DNA from: Armatimonadota bacterium
GTDB lineage: Bacteria > Armatimonadota > Hebobacteria > CAIYQO01
NCBI GenBank assembly: GCA_029553475.1
Contig: JAKPKV010000190.1
Span: 55,193-119,192 of the forward strand
Direction of reading: 5' to 3'
Length of the DNA: 64,000 bases
The notes under the pieces are model-generated. The model saw only the letters and a list, made by a program, of their open reading frames with translations. It was not told where the DNA came from and made no database searches. Below are positions 33,615 through 43,017 of the stretch, piece by piece; positions within the stretch are counted from its first letter, which is position 1; the number at the start of each line of letters is the position of its first letter. Position numbers and translations under genes: made by a program.

Positions 33615-34106
33615 ATGACACCAGGCAAGGTTTATCCGGCTCCGACGACGGAGGACATTGACGCCGCCCGCGCGGCGGGCACCCGCCGCGCGACGATCGC
33701 CACCGAGAAGGGCGAGATCGTCGTCGAGCTCTATGGCGCGGACGCGCCGCTCACCGTCGCCAACTTCGTGAAGCTGGCGCGGGCGGGCTTCTACGACGGC
33801 GTCACGTTTCACCGCGTGGAGCCGAATTTCGTGATTCAGGGCGGCGACCCGGACGGCACCGGCGCCGGCGGCCCTGGCTACGCCATCACGCTGGAGATCG
33901 CGCCGAACCTGAAGCACGGCCTCGGCGCGCTGGCGATGGCCCGTACCAGCAACCCCGACTCCGCCGGCAGCCAGTTCTACATCACCCTCGCCCCCACGCC
34001 CTTCCTCGACGGCCAGTATGCCGTCTTCGGTCGGGTCGTGGGCGGCATGCACGTGGTACAGGAGATCCGCCGCGGCGATCGGATAGAGACCGTGACGGTC
34101 GCATAG
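33615..34106 (+). CDS. cyclophilin-type peptidyl-prolyl isomerase, soluble paralogue
   Basis: 163 aa. Cyclophilin domain nearly covering the whole protein: [78 protein letters not shown]. No signal peptide, so cytoplasmic. Both cyclophilins share the lead-in D-I-D-A-A-[KR]-x-A-G-T-R before the domain, which points to a tandem duplication with gain or loss of the membrane anchor. A perfect hairpin terminates the pair. Confidence 0.9.
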   Translation: MTPGKVYPAPTTEDIDAARAAGTRRATIATEKGEIVVELYGADAPLTVANFVKLARAGFYDGVTFHRVEPNFVIQGGDPDGTGAGGPGYAITLEIAPNLKHGLGALAMARTSNPDSAGSQFYITLAPTPFLDGQYAVFGRVVGGMHVVQEIRRGDRIETVTVA

Positions 34107-34136
34107 GGGGCGGGGGACGCGCCCGCGGGCAGACGC

Positions 34137-34172
34137 CACGGGGGCAGGCTGCATGTGCAGCCTGCCCCCGTG
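34137..34172. terminator. 17-bp hairpin between convergent genes, probable bidirectional terminator
   Basis: CACGGGGGCAGGCTGCA (34137-34153) and its exact complement (34156-34172) with a 2-nt loop, between the cyclophilin and spoVS stops. No U-tract beyond TTGGGTAT. Shares the GGGGCAGGC core with 2010 and 8157. Confidence 0.6.
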
Positions 34173-34199
34173 TTGGGTATGGCGCCGATGACGGGCCGG

Positions 34200-34460
34200 T
34201 TATTTCGGTTCGATCATCAGACGAATGGCGGTGCGTTCCGAGCCATCCACGACGAGGTCGGTGAAGGCGGGCCGGCAGACGAGGTCCACCCCGGAGGGCG
34301 CCATGAAGCCGCGGGCGATGGCCAGGGCTTTGACCGCCTGGTTGAGGGCGCCGGCGCCGATGGTTTGCAGTTCGGCGGCGCCTTTTTCCCGGATGACGCC
34401 GGCCAGCGCGCCGGCGACGGAGTTCGGGTTCGACTTCGCAGAAACACGTAAAACTTCCAT
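34200..34460 (-). CDS. spoVS: SpoVS family protein
   Basis: 86 aa, AAGGAGC 6 nt before the ATG. Highly typical SpoVS sequence: LRVSAKSNPNSVAGALAGVIREKG, AELQTIGAGALNQAVKALAIARGFMAPSG, and RTAIRLMIEP at the end. In Bacillus it affects sporulation stage V, but it is widespread in non-sporulating bacteria (Deinococcus, Chloroflexi, others), where it is a small Alba-like putative nucleic-acid-binding regulator. Its neighbour ymdB is also a regulator of developmental or RNA-related processes in Firmicutes. Stands 184 nt downstream of ymdB on the same strand. Confidence 0.93.
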   Translation of the reverse strand: MEVLRVSAKSNPNSVAGALAGVIREKGAAELQTIGAGALNQAVKALAIARGFMAPSGVDLVCRPAFTDLVVDGSERTAIRLMIEPK

Positions 34461-34644
34461 AGTGCGCTCCTTAGTTCATCATTCGCTGGTAAGCTGTTGC
34501 TCGCGGTGCGTGATCCGAGACAGTGATGGTATCGGAGTGCCCCGAACGGGACGGCGCCGGTGCCGGCGGCGCCCCGCGCGTCGAGCACCTTCATTATAGG
34601 TGGTTCGGCACGGCGGCGTGTCGCGTCCGCCTCACACGAACCGG

Positions 34645-35442
34645 TCATTTTGTGAACGGCGGCGTGTCTAACACCCGCGCGAGCCGCGCGATGCTCAGTG
34701 CCCGGCCGGTGGCGGTGTCGAGATCTACGGACACGGCGTTCACGAGCGCGGCGCCCTTCGCCACTTCAAAGCGCGCGGGCATCCACGTCTGGAAGCGTTT
34801 GATAATAATGTCGTGCTGCACCCCCAATATGCTGTCGCGAGGGCCGACCATCCCCACGTCGGTGATGAAGGCCGTGCCCGCGGGCAGCACGCGCTCATCG
34901 GCGGTTTGCACATGGGTGTGCGTGCCGATGACGGCGCTGACCCGCCCATCCAACATCCACGCCAACGCGGCTTTCTCGCTGGTCGCCTCCGCGTGGGCAT
35001 CTATCAGCATACAACGGGTTTCCTGTTTCAGCAAGGGCACAAGCGTTTCCGCCGTTTGGAAGGGATCGTCCACCGGGTCCATGAAGACGCGGCCCAGCAG
35101 GCAGAGCACGGCGAGGGGGCCGGCCGGGGTGGGGAAGACGCCGTAGCCGAGGCCGGGCACGCCGGGCGGATAGTTGGCCGGGCGGAGCACGCGGTGGTCG
35201 TGCTCCAGCAGCGGCACCACGTCGCGCTGGGCGAAGGTGTGGTTGCCCAGGGTGATGACCTCCACGCCGAGGTCAAACAGCTCTTCGGCGATGCTGCGGG
35301 TGATGCCGACGCCGCCGGCGGTGTTCTCGCCATTGGCGATGATGATGTCCGGGTCCAGCTCGTCGCGCCAGCGCGGCAGCGTCTCCTCCAGCGCGTGGCG
35401 TCCCACCCGCCCGACGATGTCGCCGAAGAAGAGCACGCGCAT
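34645..35442 (-). CDS. ymdB: YmdB-family metallophosphoesterase
   Basis: 265 aa from the ATG at 35442, where family members begin (MRVLFFGDIVGRVGRHAL). A GTG at 35487 overlapping the pepF stop (GTGA) is an alternative and would couple the two genes. Calcineurin-like metal site: Asp8 in GDIVG, Glu39-Asn40 in NGENTAGG, Asn67-His68 in LGNHTF, His in DAHAEATSEK, and the HTH of GTHTHVQTAD. In Bacillus YmdB hydrolyses 2',3'-cyclic phosphates/cAMP and affects motility, biofilm and mRNA levels. Likely cotranscribed with pepF. Confidence 0.9.
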   Translation of the reverse strand: MRVLFFGDIVGRVGRHALEETLPRWRDELDPDIIIANGENTAGGVGITRSIAEELFDLGVEVITLGNHTFAQRDVVPLLEHDHRVLRPANYPPGVPGLGYGVFPTPAGPLAVLCLLGRVFMDPVDDPFQTAETLVPLLKQETRCMLIDAHAEATSEKAALAWMLDGRVSAVIGTHTHVQTADERVLPAGTAFITDVGMVGPRDSILGVQHDIIIKRFQTWMPARFEVAKGAALVNAVSVDLDTATGRALSIARLARVLDTPPFTK

Positions 35443-35483
35443 AATGCCCGCGCGCGCGGCGTCGCCCGCCTTCTCCCGCGTCC

Positions 35484-37265
35484 TCACGGCATCCCCGCTT
35501 CGGCGCCGAGGGCCTCCGCCTGCGTCACCAGCTCGTCAATGGTGCGCAGGCCGTCCTCCCAGCACGCGCGCCGACTGATATCCACCCCGGCGCGCGCCAT
35601 GAGGTCGGCGGGGCGCCCCGCGCCGCCGGCGCGCAGGATCTCCAGGTAGCGCGGCACGAAGGCGTCGCCCTCGTGCTGGTAGCGGGCGTAGAGCGCCATG
35701 GTGAGCAGTTGCCCGAAGGCGTAGGCGTAGACGTAAAACGGCGTGTGGATGAAGTGCGGGATATACATCCACCAGAGCCGGTACTCGGCGCCCAGCTCCA
35801 CGGCGTCGCCGAACATCGCCTGCAGCGTGGCGTGCCAGATGTCGTCAATCGTCTCTTCGCGCAGCTCCCCCTGCTCGCGGCGGGCGGCGTGCAGGCGCTG
35901 CTCGAAGCGGTAGAGCGCGGTCTGGCGGAAGACGGTGGCGAAGATATCCTCGATTTTGCCGGCGAGCAGCGCCAGCCGCTCGCGCGGGGTGGCGGCGCGC
36001 TCGACGAGGGCGCGGAAGGTGAGCATCTCCCCGAAGACGCTGGCCGTCTCCGCCGCCGCCAGCGAGGGATGGTACTGCAGGTGATGCTGCTCGGCGGCGA
36101 GGAGGTCGTGCAGGCCGTGCCCGAGCTCGTGCGCGAGGGTCATCACGTCGCGCGTGCGCCCCAGGTAGTTCGTCAGCACGTAGGGGTGCCAGTCCGGGCT
36201 GATCCCCAGGCAGAAGGCGCCGCCGCGCTTGCCGGGGCGCGCCGCGGCGTCAATCCAGCGCTCCGCGAAAAAGCGCGCGATCAGCCGCCCGACGTCCGCG
36301 TCGAAGCGGGTGTAGGCGCCCTGCACGATGGCGCAGGCCTCCTCCCAGGGCACTGGGGCGTCGTCGCGCCGCAGCGGCGCGTAGATGTCGTAATGCGCCA
36401 GGCGGTCCACGCCGAGCAGCCGGCGCTTCAGCCGGTAATAGCGGGCGACGGTGTCGAAATGCGCCACGCAGGCGTCGAGCATGGTATGCACCGTCGCGGT
36501 GTCTACCTCGTCGGCGAGATGGCGCGCCGCTTCCGGATGCGGGAAACGGGCGAGGCGGTCGGTGACGGCTTTATCATAGACCAGCGTATTCGTGATGTAG
36601 GTATACAGGCGGCTGTGCTCGCGCAGTCCGGCGGTCAGGCCCGCGGCGGCGGCGCGGCGCACCTCCCGCCGGGGGTCGTGCAGGTTGGCGAGGATCTCCG
36701 CTTCGGTGATCCGCGTCACGCCCTCACCGTCCGCCATCGGGAAGGTGGCGGCGGCGATGGTCTCGTCGAACAGGCGCGAGAACGCCTCGCGGCCGGTGGC
36801 GGATTTCTCCAGCAGGATGCGCTCTTCCGGCTCGGTGAGGCGGTGCGGGCGTTCGGCGCGCGCGTGGGTGAGGTAGTGGCGATAGGTGGCGGTCACCGGG
36901 TGCGCGAGGAGCGCGGCGAAGGCGTCGTCGGGGATGGCGATGAGCTCCAGCTCGAAGAAGAGGAGATGCTGCTGAATGGCCACCGCGCGCTCCTGCACGC
37001 GCTGCAGCAGCGCGCCGTGGGCGGGGTTGGTGCTCTCGCCGGAGAAGAGGAGCATCGCGTAGGCGCCGGGGAATTCCAGGTCGCGCAGGAGGCCTTCGTA
37101 GGTCGTCAGCGCGCCGGCGAAGGCCTCCGCCGTCAGCGCGCCCACCGTCCCGCGCATCTCCGCGGCGAACGTCTCGGCGCGCGCCGCCAGCGCCGCCAGC
37201 GCGGCGTCAATCGCCGGGTCATCCACCCCCGCGTACAGGTCCGATAAATCCCAGGTCATCGGCAT
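35484..37265 (-). CDS. pepF: oligoendopeptidase F (M3B metallopeptidase)
   Basis: 593 aa; GGGAGGAG lies 9 nt before the ATG at 37265. Zinc peptidase of the M3 family with HELGH around residue 378 (TLAHELGHGLHDLLA) and the downstream Glu-containing helix (AAETASVFGEML). N-terminal helical prolyl-oligopeptidase-like cap (WDLSDLYAGVDDPAIDAAL). It degrades cytoplasmic oligopeptides. Length is normal (about 600). It is followed directly by ymdB. Confidence 0.93.
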   Translation of the reverse strand: MPMTWDLSDLYAGVDDPAIDAALAALAARAETFAAEMRGTVGALTAEAFAGALTTYEGLLRDLEFPGAYAMLLFSGESTNPAHGALLQRVQERAVAIQQHLLFFELELIAIPDDAFAALLAHPVTATYRHYLTHARAERPHRLTEPEERILLEKSATGREAFSRLFDETIAAATFPMADGEGVTRITEAEILANLHDPRREVRRAAAAGLTAGLREHSRLYTYITNTLVYDKAVTDRLARFPHPEAARHLADEVDTATVHTMLDACVAHFDTVARYYRLKRRLLGVDRLAHYDIYAPLRRDDAPVPWEEACAIVQGAYTRFDADVGRLIARFFAERWIDAAARPGKRGGAFCLGISPDWHPYVLTNYLGRTRDVMTLAHELGHGLHDLLAAEQHHLQYHPSLAAAETASVFGEMLTFRALVERAATPRERLALLAGKIEDIFATVFRQTALYRFEQRLHAARREQGELREETIDDIWHATLQAMFGDAVELGAEYRLWWMYIPHFIHTPFYVYAYAFGQLLTMALYARYQHEGDAFVPRYLEILRAGGAGRPADLMARAGVDISRRACWEDGLRTIDELVTQAEALGAEAGMP

Positions 37266-37377
37266 CGGCGCCGTCTCCTCCCGTCAGTATTGCTGTGTAT
37301 CCTACCCGATGATGGCCCCCTCAGGCAATGTGTGCGGACCGTGTGCGGCGGTGCTAGGCATTTTTCCGATTCCCCGG

Positions 37378-37383
37378 TATCAT
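37378..37383 (+). promoter_or_regulatory. -10 box of the MFS gene (leaderless arrangement)
   Basis: TATCAT, then 7 nt to the GTG start at 37391. No ribosome-binding site. -35 weak (TAGGCA at 37355). Confidence 0.4.
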
Positions 37384-37390
37384 TAGCGCC

Positions 37391-38599
37391 GTGTTGCCGC
37401 GCCGCATTGCCATTCTCGCGCCGATTCTCACCGCCCTCATCTTCGGGGCCGGCGGCGGCCTCCTCGGCCCGCTGCGGCCGGCGCTGGCGGCGGAGCTGCG
37501 GGTGAGCGTGGCGGATTCCAGCATCCTCTTCAGCCTTTTTTTCACCGGCGCGCTGCTCGCCACCACCGCCGGCGGCTACCTGGCCGACCGTTTCGGCAAA
37601 AAGCTGCTGTTCGCCCTCACGCTGGCGCTGTTTGCCGGCGGCTTTCTGCTGTTCGCCCTCGCCCCCTCCTTTCCCGTCGTCTGCCTGGCGAGTTTCCTCA
37701 TCGGCGCCACCGGCGGCACGCTGGAGGGCCTGTGCAGCGCCATCATCGCCGATATGGACCCCGCGCACGTGAACCGCAACATGAACCTGCTGCAGGTGGC
37801 GTTCAGCGCCGGCGCGGTGGGCGCGCTCTCCCTCGTCGGCTGGCTGCCGGCGGCGGGGGTCAGTTGGCGCGTGCCGTACCTGGCGCTCGGCGGCGCCGCC
37901 GCGCTGCTCTGCGTCAGCAGTCTCTTCATGGCGCGGCCACCCATCCATCCGGCCGAGCGCATGCATCTCGCCCTCGCCCGCCGCGTCTTCAGCGACCCCG
38001 CGGTGGCGCTGCTCGCCGTCGCCATCGCCCTCTACGTCGGCGCGGAGATGAGCCTGGCCTGGCTGGCGAGCCGGATGCTGGAGCTGCAATTTCACGCCGG
38101 CGCCGATGCCGCCGCGCGGATCGCCCTCCTCTTCTGGCTGACGATGGGCGTCGGACGCGTCATCATCGGCGTCCTCGCCCACCGCGTCCCCGGGTATACG
38201 CTGCTCCGCTGGCTGGTCGGGGGCGGGCTGCTCGCCTACGGCGTCCTCTTCCTGCCGCTGGGCGCCGCCGGGCTCTGGCTCGGCGTCGGGCTGGCGGGCT
38301 TCGCCTTCAGCGGCATCTGGCCGCTGCTCGTCGGGCTGGGCGCCTGCCGCTACCCCGCCTACACCGGCACCGTCGTCGCGCTGCTCGTCTCCAGCGGCAC
38401 CGCCGGCGGCCTCATCTTCCCCGCGCTGGGCGGCTACTTCCTGGAAAGCCGTCCAGCCTGGAACATCCTGCTGCTGATGGCCGTCCTCTTCGTGCTGCTG
38501 GCGGGGGTGCTGGCGCGCTACGGCCGGCATGAGACGCGCGGGGCCCCGCCGGCCATCGGCGCGCCCCCCGCCCCGGCCGGCGCGCCCCCGCCGGCATGA
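37391..38599 (+). CDS. major facilitator superfamily transporter
   Basis: 402 aa from a GTG. Twelve hydrophobic helices with the MFS loop 2-3 motif GGYLADRFGKKLLFALTLAL (related to GxLaDrxGrr) and a conserved glycine pattern in helix 5 (FLIGATGGTLEGLCSAIIADM). The C-terminus ends in a Pro/Ala-rich tail. Substrate unknown; similarity in the LEGLCSAIIADMDP region is reminiscent of sugar-type permeases (FucP/GlcP), but that is inference. Located upstream of, but probably separate from, the nusA operon, which has its own promoter at 38684. Confidence 0.85.
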   Translation: MLPRRIAILAPILTALIFGAGGGLLGPLRPALAAELRVSVADSSILFSLFFTGALLATTAGGYLADRFGKKLLFALTLALFAGGFLLFALAPSFPVVCLASFLIGATGGTLEGLCSAIIADMDPAHVNRNMNLLQVAFSAGAVGALSLVGWLPAAGVSWRVPYLALGGAAALLCVSSLFMARPPIHPAERMHLALARRVFSDPAVALLAVAIALYVGAEMSLAWLASRMLELQFHAGADAAARIALLFWLTMGVGRVIIGVLAHRVPGYTLLRWLVGGGLLAYGVLFLPLGAAGLWLGVGLAGFAFSGIWPLLVGLGACRYPAYTGTVVALLVSSGTAGGLIFPALGGYFLESRPAWNILLLMAVLFVLLAGVLARYGRHETRGAPPAIGAPPAPAGAPPPA

Positions 38600-38683
38600 C
38601 GCCCCCGTCCGCCGCGTCGCGCGTCTTCGTCGCCGGCGGAGACATCGCCGACACCGACAGGCGGGAAAGCGGGCCGCTGTTCA

Positions 38684-38712
38684 TTGCCAGACCGGGGATG
38701 TTGTGCTATACT
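38684..38712 (+). promoter_or_regulatory. promoter of the nusA-ylxR-infB operon
   Basis: TTGCCA (38684-38689), 17 nt, TGC-TATACT (38707-38712). Predicted start near 38719 gives an 81-nt leader that contains the hairpin 38750-38781. Confidence 0.65.
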
Positions 38713-38749
38713 GACTCGCGGACTCGACAGAATCCAATTGAAGCGGGAC

Positions 38750-38781
38750 ACGCAACGAGTGGGGCAACCCACTCGTTGCGT
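38750..38781 (+). promoter_or_regulatory. 14-bp GCAA-tetraloop hairpin in the nusA leader
   Basis: ACGCAACGAGTGGG pairs perfectly with CCCACTCGTTGCGT around GCAA, a GNRA tetraloop. It ends 18 nt before the nusA ATG and just before the AAAGGAG ribosome site. Only TTGT follows, so it is not an obvious terminator; a structural or protein-binding control element in an operon that is autoregulated in other bacteria is plausible. Confidence 0.55.
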
Positions 38782-38799
38782 TGTAAAGGAGCGCGGGCG

Positions 38800-40026
38800 A
38801 TGCATTTCGATTTTGTGCAGGCATTACGGGAAATTCAGCGTGAGAAGGAAATTCCGCTGGACGTGCTGGAACGCATCATTGAAGATGCGCTCGTCTCCGC
38901 GTATCGGAAGCATTTCGGCGCCGCCAGCGAAATCCATGTGGAAATTGACTGGGAAGAGTCGCGTGCGGCCGTCTACGTGCGGAAAGAAGTGGTGGAGACC
39001 ATCGAGAATCCCCACCTGCAGATGAGCGTGCAGCAGGCGCGCAAGCTCGACGACGACATCCAGGTCGGCGACGTGCTGGATATCGAGGTGACGCCGGAAG
39101 AGTTCGGGCGCATCGCCGCGCAGACCGCGAAGCAGGTGGTGGTGCAGCGTATCCGCGAAGCCGAGCGCGATATCCTCTTTGACGAATTCAACAGCCGGGC
39201 CGGCGAGATCATGACCGGCGTGGTGGCGCGCCGCGACGGCCGCACCGTCTACGTGAACATCGGGAAAGTCGAGGCCATCCTGCCCGCCACCGAGCAGATG
39301 CCGAATGACTCCTACCGCATCGGCGAGCGCATGAAGTTCTTCCTCGTCGAGGTGAAGAAAACCACGAAGACCCCGCACGTGCTCCTCTCCCGCTCGCATC
39401 CCGGCCTGCTGCGCAAGCTCTTCGAGCTGGAAGTGCCGGAAATCGCCGAGGGGCTGGTGGAGATCCGCTCCGTCGCCCGCGAGGCCGGCTTCCGCTCCAA
39501 AGTCGCCGTCGCCTCGCGCCAGGACAACGTGGACCCGGTGGGCGCCTGCGTGGGCCACCGCGGCAGCCGCGTGCAGGCGGTGGTGGACGAGATGCGCGGC
39601 GAGAAGATTGATATCGTGCGCTGGAGCGACGATGGCGCCCGCTACCTGGCCGCCGCCCTCTCGCCGGCGCGCATCAGCGAGGTGATCCTCGACGAAGACC
39701 ATCACAGCGCCACCGTCATCGTGCCGGACAGCCAGCAGTCGCTGGCCATCGGCAAAGAGGGCCAGAACGTGCGCCTGGCCGCGCGCCTGACCGGCTGGCG
39801 CATTGATATCCGCAGTGAATCGCAGGTGCGCGAGGCGGAACAGCAGCTTGCGGAGGCGGCGGAGACGCCGGAGGCCGCCGGCGACACCGCGGACGTCGAG
39901 ACGCCGGCGGCCGCCGTTGACGCCGCGGCCGCGGCCGTTGATGCCGCCGACGCGGCCGAGGACACCGCCGACGCGGCCGAGGACACCGCGCCCGCGCCGG
40001 AGAACGACGCGCCGGAGAACGAGTAA
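38800..40026 (+). CDS. nusA: transcription elongation/termination factor NusA
   Basis: 408 aa from the ATG at 38800 (AAAGGAG upstream). NusA N-terminal domain (FVQALREIQREKEIPLDVLERIIEDALVSAYRKHFG), S1 domain (AGEIMTGVVARRDGRTVYVNIGKVEAILP), KH1 (VGACVGHRGSRVQAVVDEMRGEKIDIVRW) and KH2 (QQSLAIGKEGQNVRLAARLTGWRIDI). After KH2 comes an Ala/Asp/Glu-rich tail of about 60 residues instead of the C-terminal AR repeats of Enterobacteria. Binds RNA polymerase and nascent RNA. rimP, usual upstream neighbour, is absent; the MFS gene is there instead. Confidence 0.95.
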   Translation: MHFDFVQALREIQREKEIPLDVLERIIEDALVSAYRKHFGAASEIHVEIDWEESRAAVYVRKEVVETIENPHLQMSVQQARKLDDDIQVGDVLDIEVTPEEFGRIAAQTAKQVVVQRIREAERDILFDEFNSRAGEIMTGVVARRDGRTVYVNIGKVEAILPATEQMPNDSYRIGERMKFFLVEVKKTTKTPHVLLSRSHPGLLRKLFELEVPEIAEGLVEIRSVAREAGFRSKVAVASRQDNVDPVGACVGHRGSRVQAVVDEMRGEKIDIVRWSDDGARYLAAALSPARISEVILDEDHHSATVIVPDSQQSLAIGKEGQNVRLAARLTGWRIDIRSESQVREAEQQLAEAAETPEAAGDTADVETPAAAVDAAAAAVDAADAAEDTADAAEDTAPAPENDAPENE

Positions 40027-40041
40027 ATCCTCGCCCGCGCG

Positions 40042-40071
40042 TTGTCGCGCGCGCGGAATTCGTGGTACACT
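40042..40071 (+). promoter_or_regulatory. internal promoter before ylxR (leaderless)
   Basis: TTGTCG (40042-40047), 18 nt, TGG-TACACT (40066-40071), 8 nt to the ylxR ATG at 40080. A CGCGCG-TTGT-CGCGCG hairpin overlaps the -35 region. Confidence 0.5.
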
Positions 40072-40079
40072 AACGCGTT

Positions 40080-40352
40080 ATGGCGGCATCGGCGCCGGAA
40101 CGCATGTGTATCGTCTGCCGCGCGCGGCGGCCGCAGGGCGCGCTGCTGCGCGTTTCGCGCGGCAGCGACGGCCCGCGGGTGGATGGCGGGCGACGCCGCG
40201 CCGGCCGCGGCGCGTATGTCTGCCGCACCGACCGCTGCGTGGAAACGGCGATCACGCGGCAGGCCTTTCGCCGCGCGCTGGGTGCGGAGCTGACCGCGGC
40301 GGCCGCGGCGGAGCTGCGCCGGTTGGCCGCCGACGCCGCGATGACGGATTGA
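40080..40352 (+). CDS. ylxR: YlxR (DUF448) family RNA-binding-like protein
   Basis: 90 aa. Typical Ylx[40 protein letters not shown] and the basic helix RRALG. Conserved position between nusA and infB. YlxR has been described as a nucleoid-associated regulator in Firmicutes and as a partner modulating RNase P; here function is inferred from family only. No ribosome site precedes the ATG, which lies 8 nt after a TACACT box. Confidence 0.92.
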   Translation: MAASAPERMCIVCRARRPQGALLRVSRGSDGPRVDGGRRRAGRGAYVCRTDRCVETAITRQAFRRALGAELTAAAAAELRRLAADAAMTD

Positions 40353-40373
40353 TACCTGTGGAGGGTGTGTTTT

Positions 40374-42956
40374 TTGCCGAAGCGTTTCTTTGACCTGGCT
40401 CGCGAGCTGGGATTTCGCAAGCCGGACGAGCTGAAGCATCGTCTGGATGGGAGTGACATCCCGGTCCACTCCACGTCGAGTATGCTCGACGAGGAGACGG
40501 TCACGCGCATCCGCGACTTCATCACGCGGCAGAGCGAGGCCGCGCCCGTGGCCACCCAGACCGCCCCCCCCCCCGCGCCGGCGGAAGCCCCCGCGCCGGC
40601 GGAAGCCTCCGCACCCGCCGCGCCCGCCGCGCCGGCGGAACAGCCGCGCCCGGTGACGAAAGTCATCCGCCGCACCACCGCCGACGGCCATGTCACCGTG
40701 CAGCGCGCCCAGCCGCGTCCGGCAGGCGCCCCCCCGCCGGGCAAGCCGGCGGACGCGAAGCCGCCGACCGGCAAGCCGGGCGAGAAGAAGCGCGGCAGCC
40801 ACTTGCTCATGCAGGACGGCGACTTGAGCGCGGATGACGATTTCGGCATTGTGAAAGCCGCCGGCGTCGTGCCCGTGCCCCCGGTGCGCCCGCCGGGGCC
40901 GGTTCGCCGCGACGGCGGCGCGCCCGGCCCGCGCGGTCCGCGTCCCGCCGGCCCCGGCGGTCCGCGTCCGGCCGGTCCCGGCGGGGCCCCGCCGCCCGCG
41001 CCCGACGGCGCGGCCAAGGGACCGGGCGCGAAACCCGGCGTCGCGAAGAAAGGCCAGAAGCGCACGGTCTTCACCGAGAAAGACCAGGCGAAGCCGCGGG
41101 TGCATCGCGCCGCCGAGTTCACCTCCACCACGATCCGCGGCCGCCGCAAGCGCCGCGGCCCGAAGGGCGACGTGGGCGGACCCGCCATGCTGGAAGAGCC
41201 GCTGATCATCACCGGCCCCACCACCGTCGGCGAGCTGGCGGAGCGCGCGCTCGTCACCCCGGCGCAGATCATCACCCAGCTCATCGGCATGGGCGTGCTG
41301 GCCACCGTGAACCAGTTGCTCGAACCCGAGCAGTGCGTCGCCGCGCTGGAGAAGTTGCATATCGAGGCGCTGTTCGAGAGCGATCTCGCCGAGCAGGCCT
41401 CCTGGCGCCTCACCGCCAGCACCGTCTCCTCCGAGGAGAAGGCCGGCGATCCGCGCCCGCCGGTGGTCACCATTCTCGGCCACGTGGACCATGGGAAAAC
41501 CACCCTGCTCGACTCGATTCGCAAGACCAACGTCACCGAGCAGGAATACGGCGGCATCACCCAGCACATCGGCGCCTATCAGGTGATGGTGAACGACAAA
41601 AAAGTCACCTTCCTCGACACGCCGGGCCACGCGGCCTTCACCGCCATGCGCGCCCGCGGCGCCAACCTCACCGACATCGCCGTGCTGGTGGTGGCGGCGG
41701 ACGACGGCGTGCAGCCGCAGACCATTGAGGCCATTGCCCACGCGAAAGCGGCGAAGGTGCCCATCATCGTCGCCGTGAACAAGATTGATGTCCCTGACGC
41801 CCAGCCGGACGTGGTGAAGCAGCAGCTCACCGCCCACGAGCTGGTGGCGGAGGAGTGGGGCGGCGAAACGATTATGGTGCCCGTCTCCGCCAAGAAGGGC
41901 GAGAACATTGCGACGCTGCTGGAGATGATCCTCTTAGTGGCCGAGATGGGCGACCTGCATGCGGTTGTTGACACGCGCGCCCGCGGCGCGGTGGTCGAGT
42001 CGAAGCTCGACACCCAGCGCGGCCCGGTGGCGACGGTGCTCGTGCAGGAAGGCACGCTGCGCGTCGGCGACGCGGTGGCCATCGGCATGGTCTCCGGCCG
42101 CGTGCGCGCCATGGTGGACGACAAGGGCCGCCCGGTGAAGGAAGCCGGTCCCTCCACCCCGGTGGAGATCACCGGCCTCTCCAGCGTGCCGGAAGCCGGC
42201 GACCTCTTCGAGGTGGTGACGAACGAAAAGACCGCCCGCGACATCGCCGAGCAGCGCCAGATGACGGCGCGCGAGGAACGGCTGGCCACCGCGCACGTGA
42301 GCCTGCAGAACCTCAGCAACATGGTGGCCGCCGGCGTGGTGAAGGACCTGAACCTCATCATCAAGGCGGACGTGGCCGGCTCCATCGAGGCGATTACCCA
42401 GGCCCTCGGGCAGATCACCCACGCGGAGATCCGCCTGAACAACATCCATACCGGCGTGGGCGACATCACGGAATCGGACGTCTCCCTCGCCGAGGCGTCG
42501 CAGGCGATCATCATCGGCTTCCACGTGAAGACGGAGCCGCAGGCGCGCGCGCTGGCCGAAGATCACGGCATTGACGTGCGCAGCTACCAGATCATCTACG
42601 ACATCATTGATGACGTGGAAAAAGCCATGGTGGGCATGCTGACGCCGGTCTTCGAGGAAGTGGTGCTCGGCCACGCCGAAGTGCGCGCGGTCTTCAAACT
42701 CTCCCGCGCGGGCACCATCGCCGGCTGCTACGTCACCGACGGCAAGGTGCAGCGCGGCACGAAGGTGCGCGTGAAGCGGGCCGGCGAGGTCGTCGCCGAA
42801 GGCACCCTGGACTCGTTGAAACACCTGAAGGACGACGTGCGCGAGATGGCCCAGGGCTTCGAATGCGGCATCGGCCTCGACCGCTTCCACGCGTGGCAGG
42901 AAGGCGACATCATCGAGAGCTACGTGGTGAAGGAATCCCGCCGCGAGACGCTCTGA
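40374..42956 (+). CDS. infB: translation initiation factor IF-2
   Basis: 860 aa. The start is set at a TTG (40374): GGAGG lies 8 nt before it and the protein then begins [13 protein letters not shown], whereas the in-frame GTG at 40365 overlaps the ribosome site. N-terminal IF2N-like segment, then a long Pro/Ala/Gly-rich linker (about 60-230), a second IF2N-like domain ([25 protein letters not shown]), and the G domain: G1 [10 protein letters not shown]2 region [13 protein letters not shown]3 DTPGHAAF, G4 NKID. Followed by domains II-IV. Delivers fMet-tRNA to the 30S subunit. rbfA and truB do not follow; a palindrome ends the operon. Confidence 0.96.
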   Translation: MPKRFFDLARELGFRKPDELKHRLDGSDIPVHSTSSMLDEETVTRIRDFITRQSEAAPVATQTAPPPAPAEAPAPAEASAPAAPAAPAEQPRPVTKVIRRTTADGHVTVQRAQPRPAGAPPPGKPADAKPPTGKPGEKKRGSHLLMQDGDLSADDDFGIVKAAGVVPVPPVRPPGPVRRDGGAPGPRGPRPAGPGGPRPAGPGGAPPPAPDGAAKGPGAKPGVAKKGQKRTVFTEKDQAKPRVHRAAEFTSTTIRGRRKRRGPKGDVGGPAMLEEPLIITGPTTVGELAERALVTPAQIITQLIGMGVLATVNQLLEPEQCVAALEKLHIEALFESDLAEQASWRLTASTVSSEEKAGDPRPPVVTILGHVDHGKTTLLDSIRKTNVTEQEYGGITQHIGAYQVMVNDKKVTFLDTPGHAAFTAMRARGANLTDIAVLVVAADDGVQPQTIEAIAHAKAAKVPIIVAVNKIDVPDAQPDVVKQQLTAHELVAEEWGGETIMVPVSAKKGENIATLLEMILLVAEMGDLHAVVDTRARGAVVESKLDTQRGPVATVLVQEGTLRVGDAVAIGMVSGRVRAMVDDKGRPVKEAGPSTPVEITGLSSVPEAGDLFEVVTNEKTARDIAEQRQMTAREERLATAHVSLQNLSNMVAAGVVKDLNLIIKADVAGSIEAITQALGQITHAEIRLNNIHTGVGDITESDVSLAEASQAIIIGFHVKTEPQARALAEDHGIDVRSYQIIYDIIDDVEKAMVGMLTPVFEEVVLGHAEVRAVFKLSRAGTIAGCYVTDGKVQRGTKVRVKRAGEVVAEGTLDSLKHLKDDVREMAQGFECGIGLDRFHAWQEGDIIESYVVKESRRETL

Positions 42957-42980
42957 TGGGCGGCGTTCATACGACAGCAT

Positions 42981-43011
42981 CACGGGGCCGGGCGTCACGC
43001 CCGGCCCCGTG
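42981..43011. terminator. 14-bp hairpin after infB, probable terminator
   Basis: CACGGGGCCGGGCG-TCA-CGCCCGGCCCCGTG starting 24 nt past the stop. No U-tract. Immediately followed by a family A repeat. Confidence 0.55.
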
Positions 43012-43017
43012 ACGTAT

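Noticed and set aside
39702..41837. 711-aa minus-strand frame over nusA/infB
   Set aside because: Lies entirely opposite highly conserved nusA, ylxR and infB.
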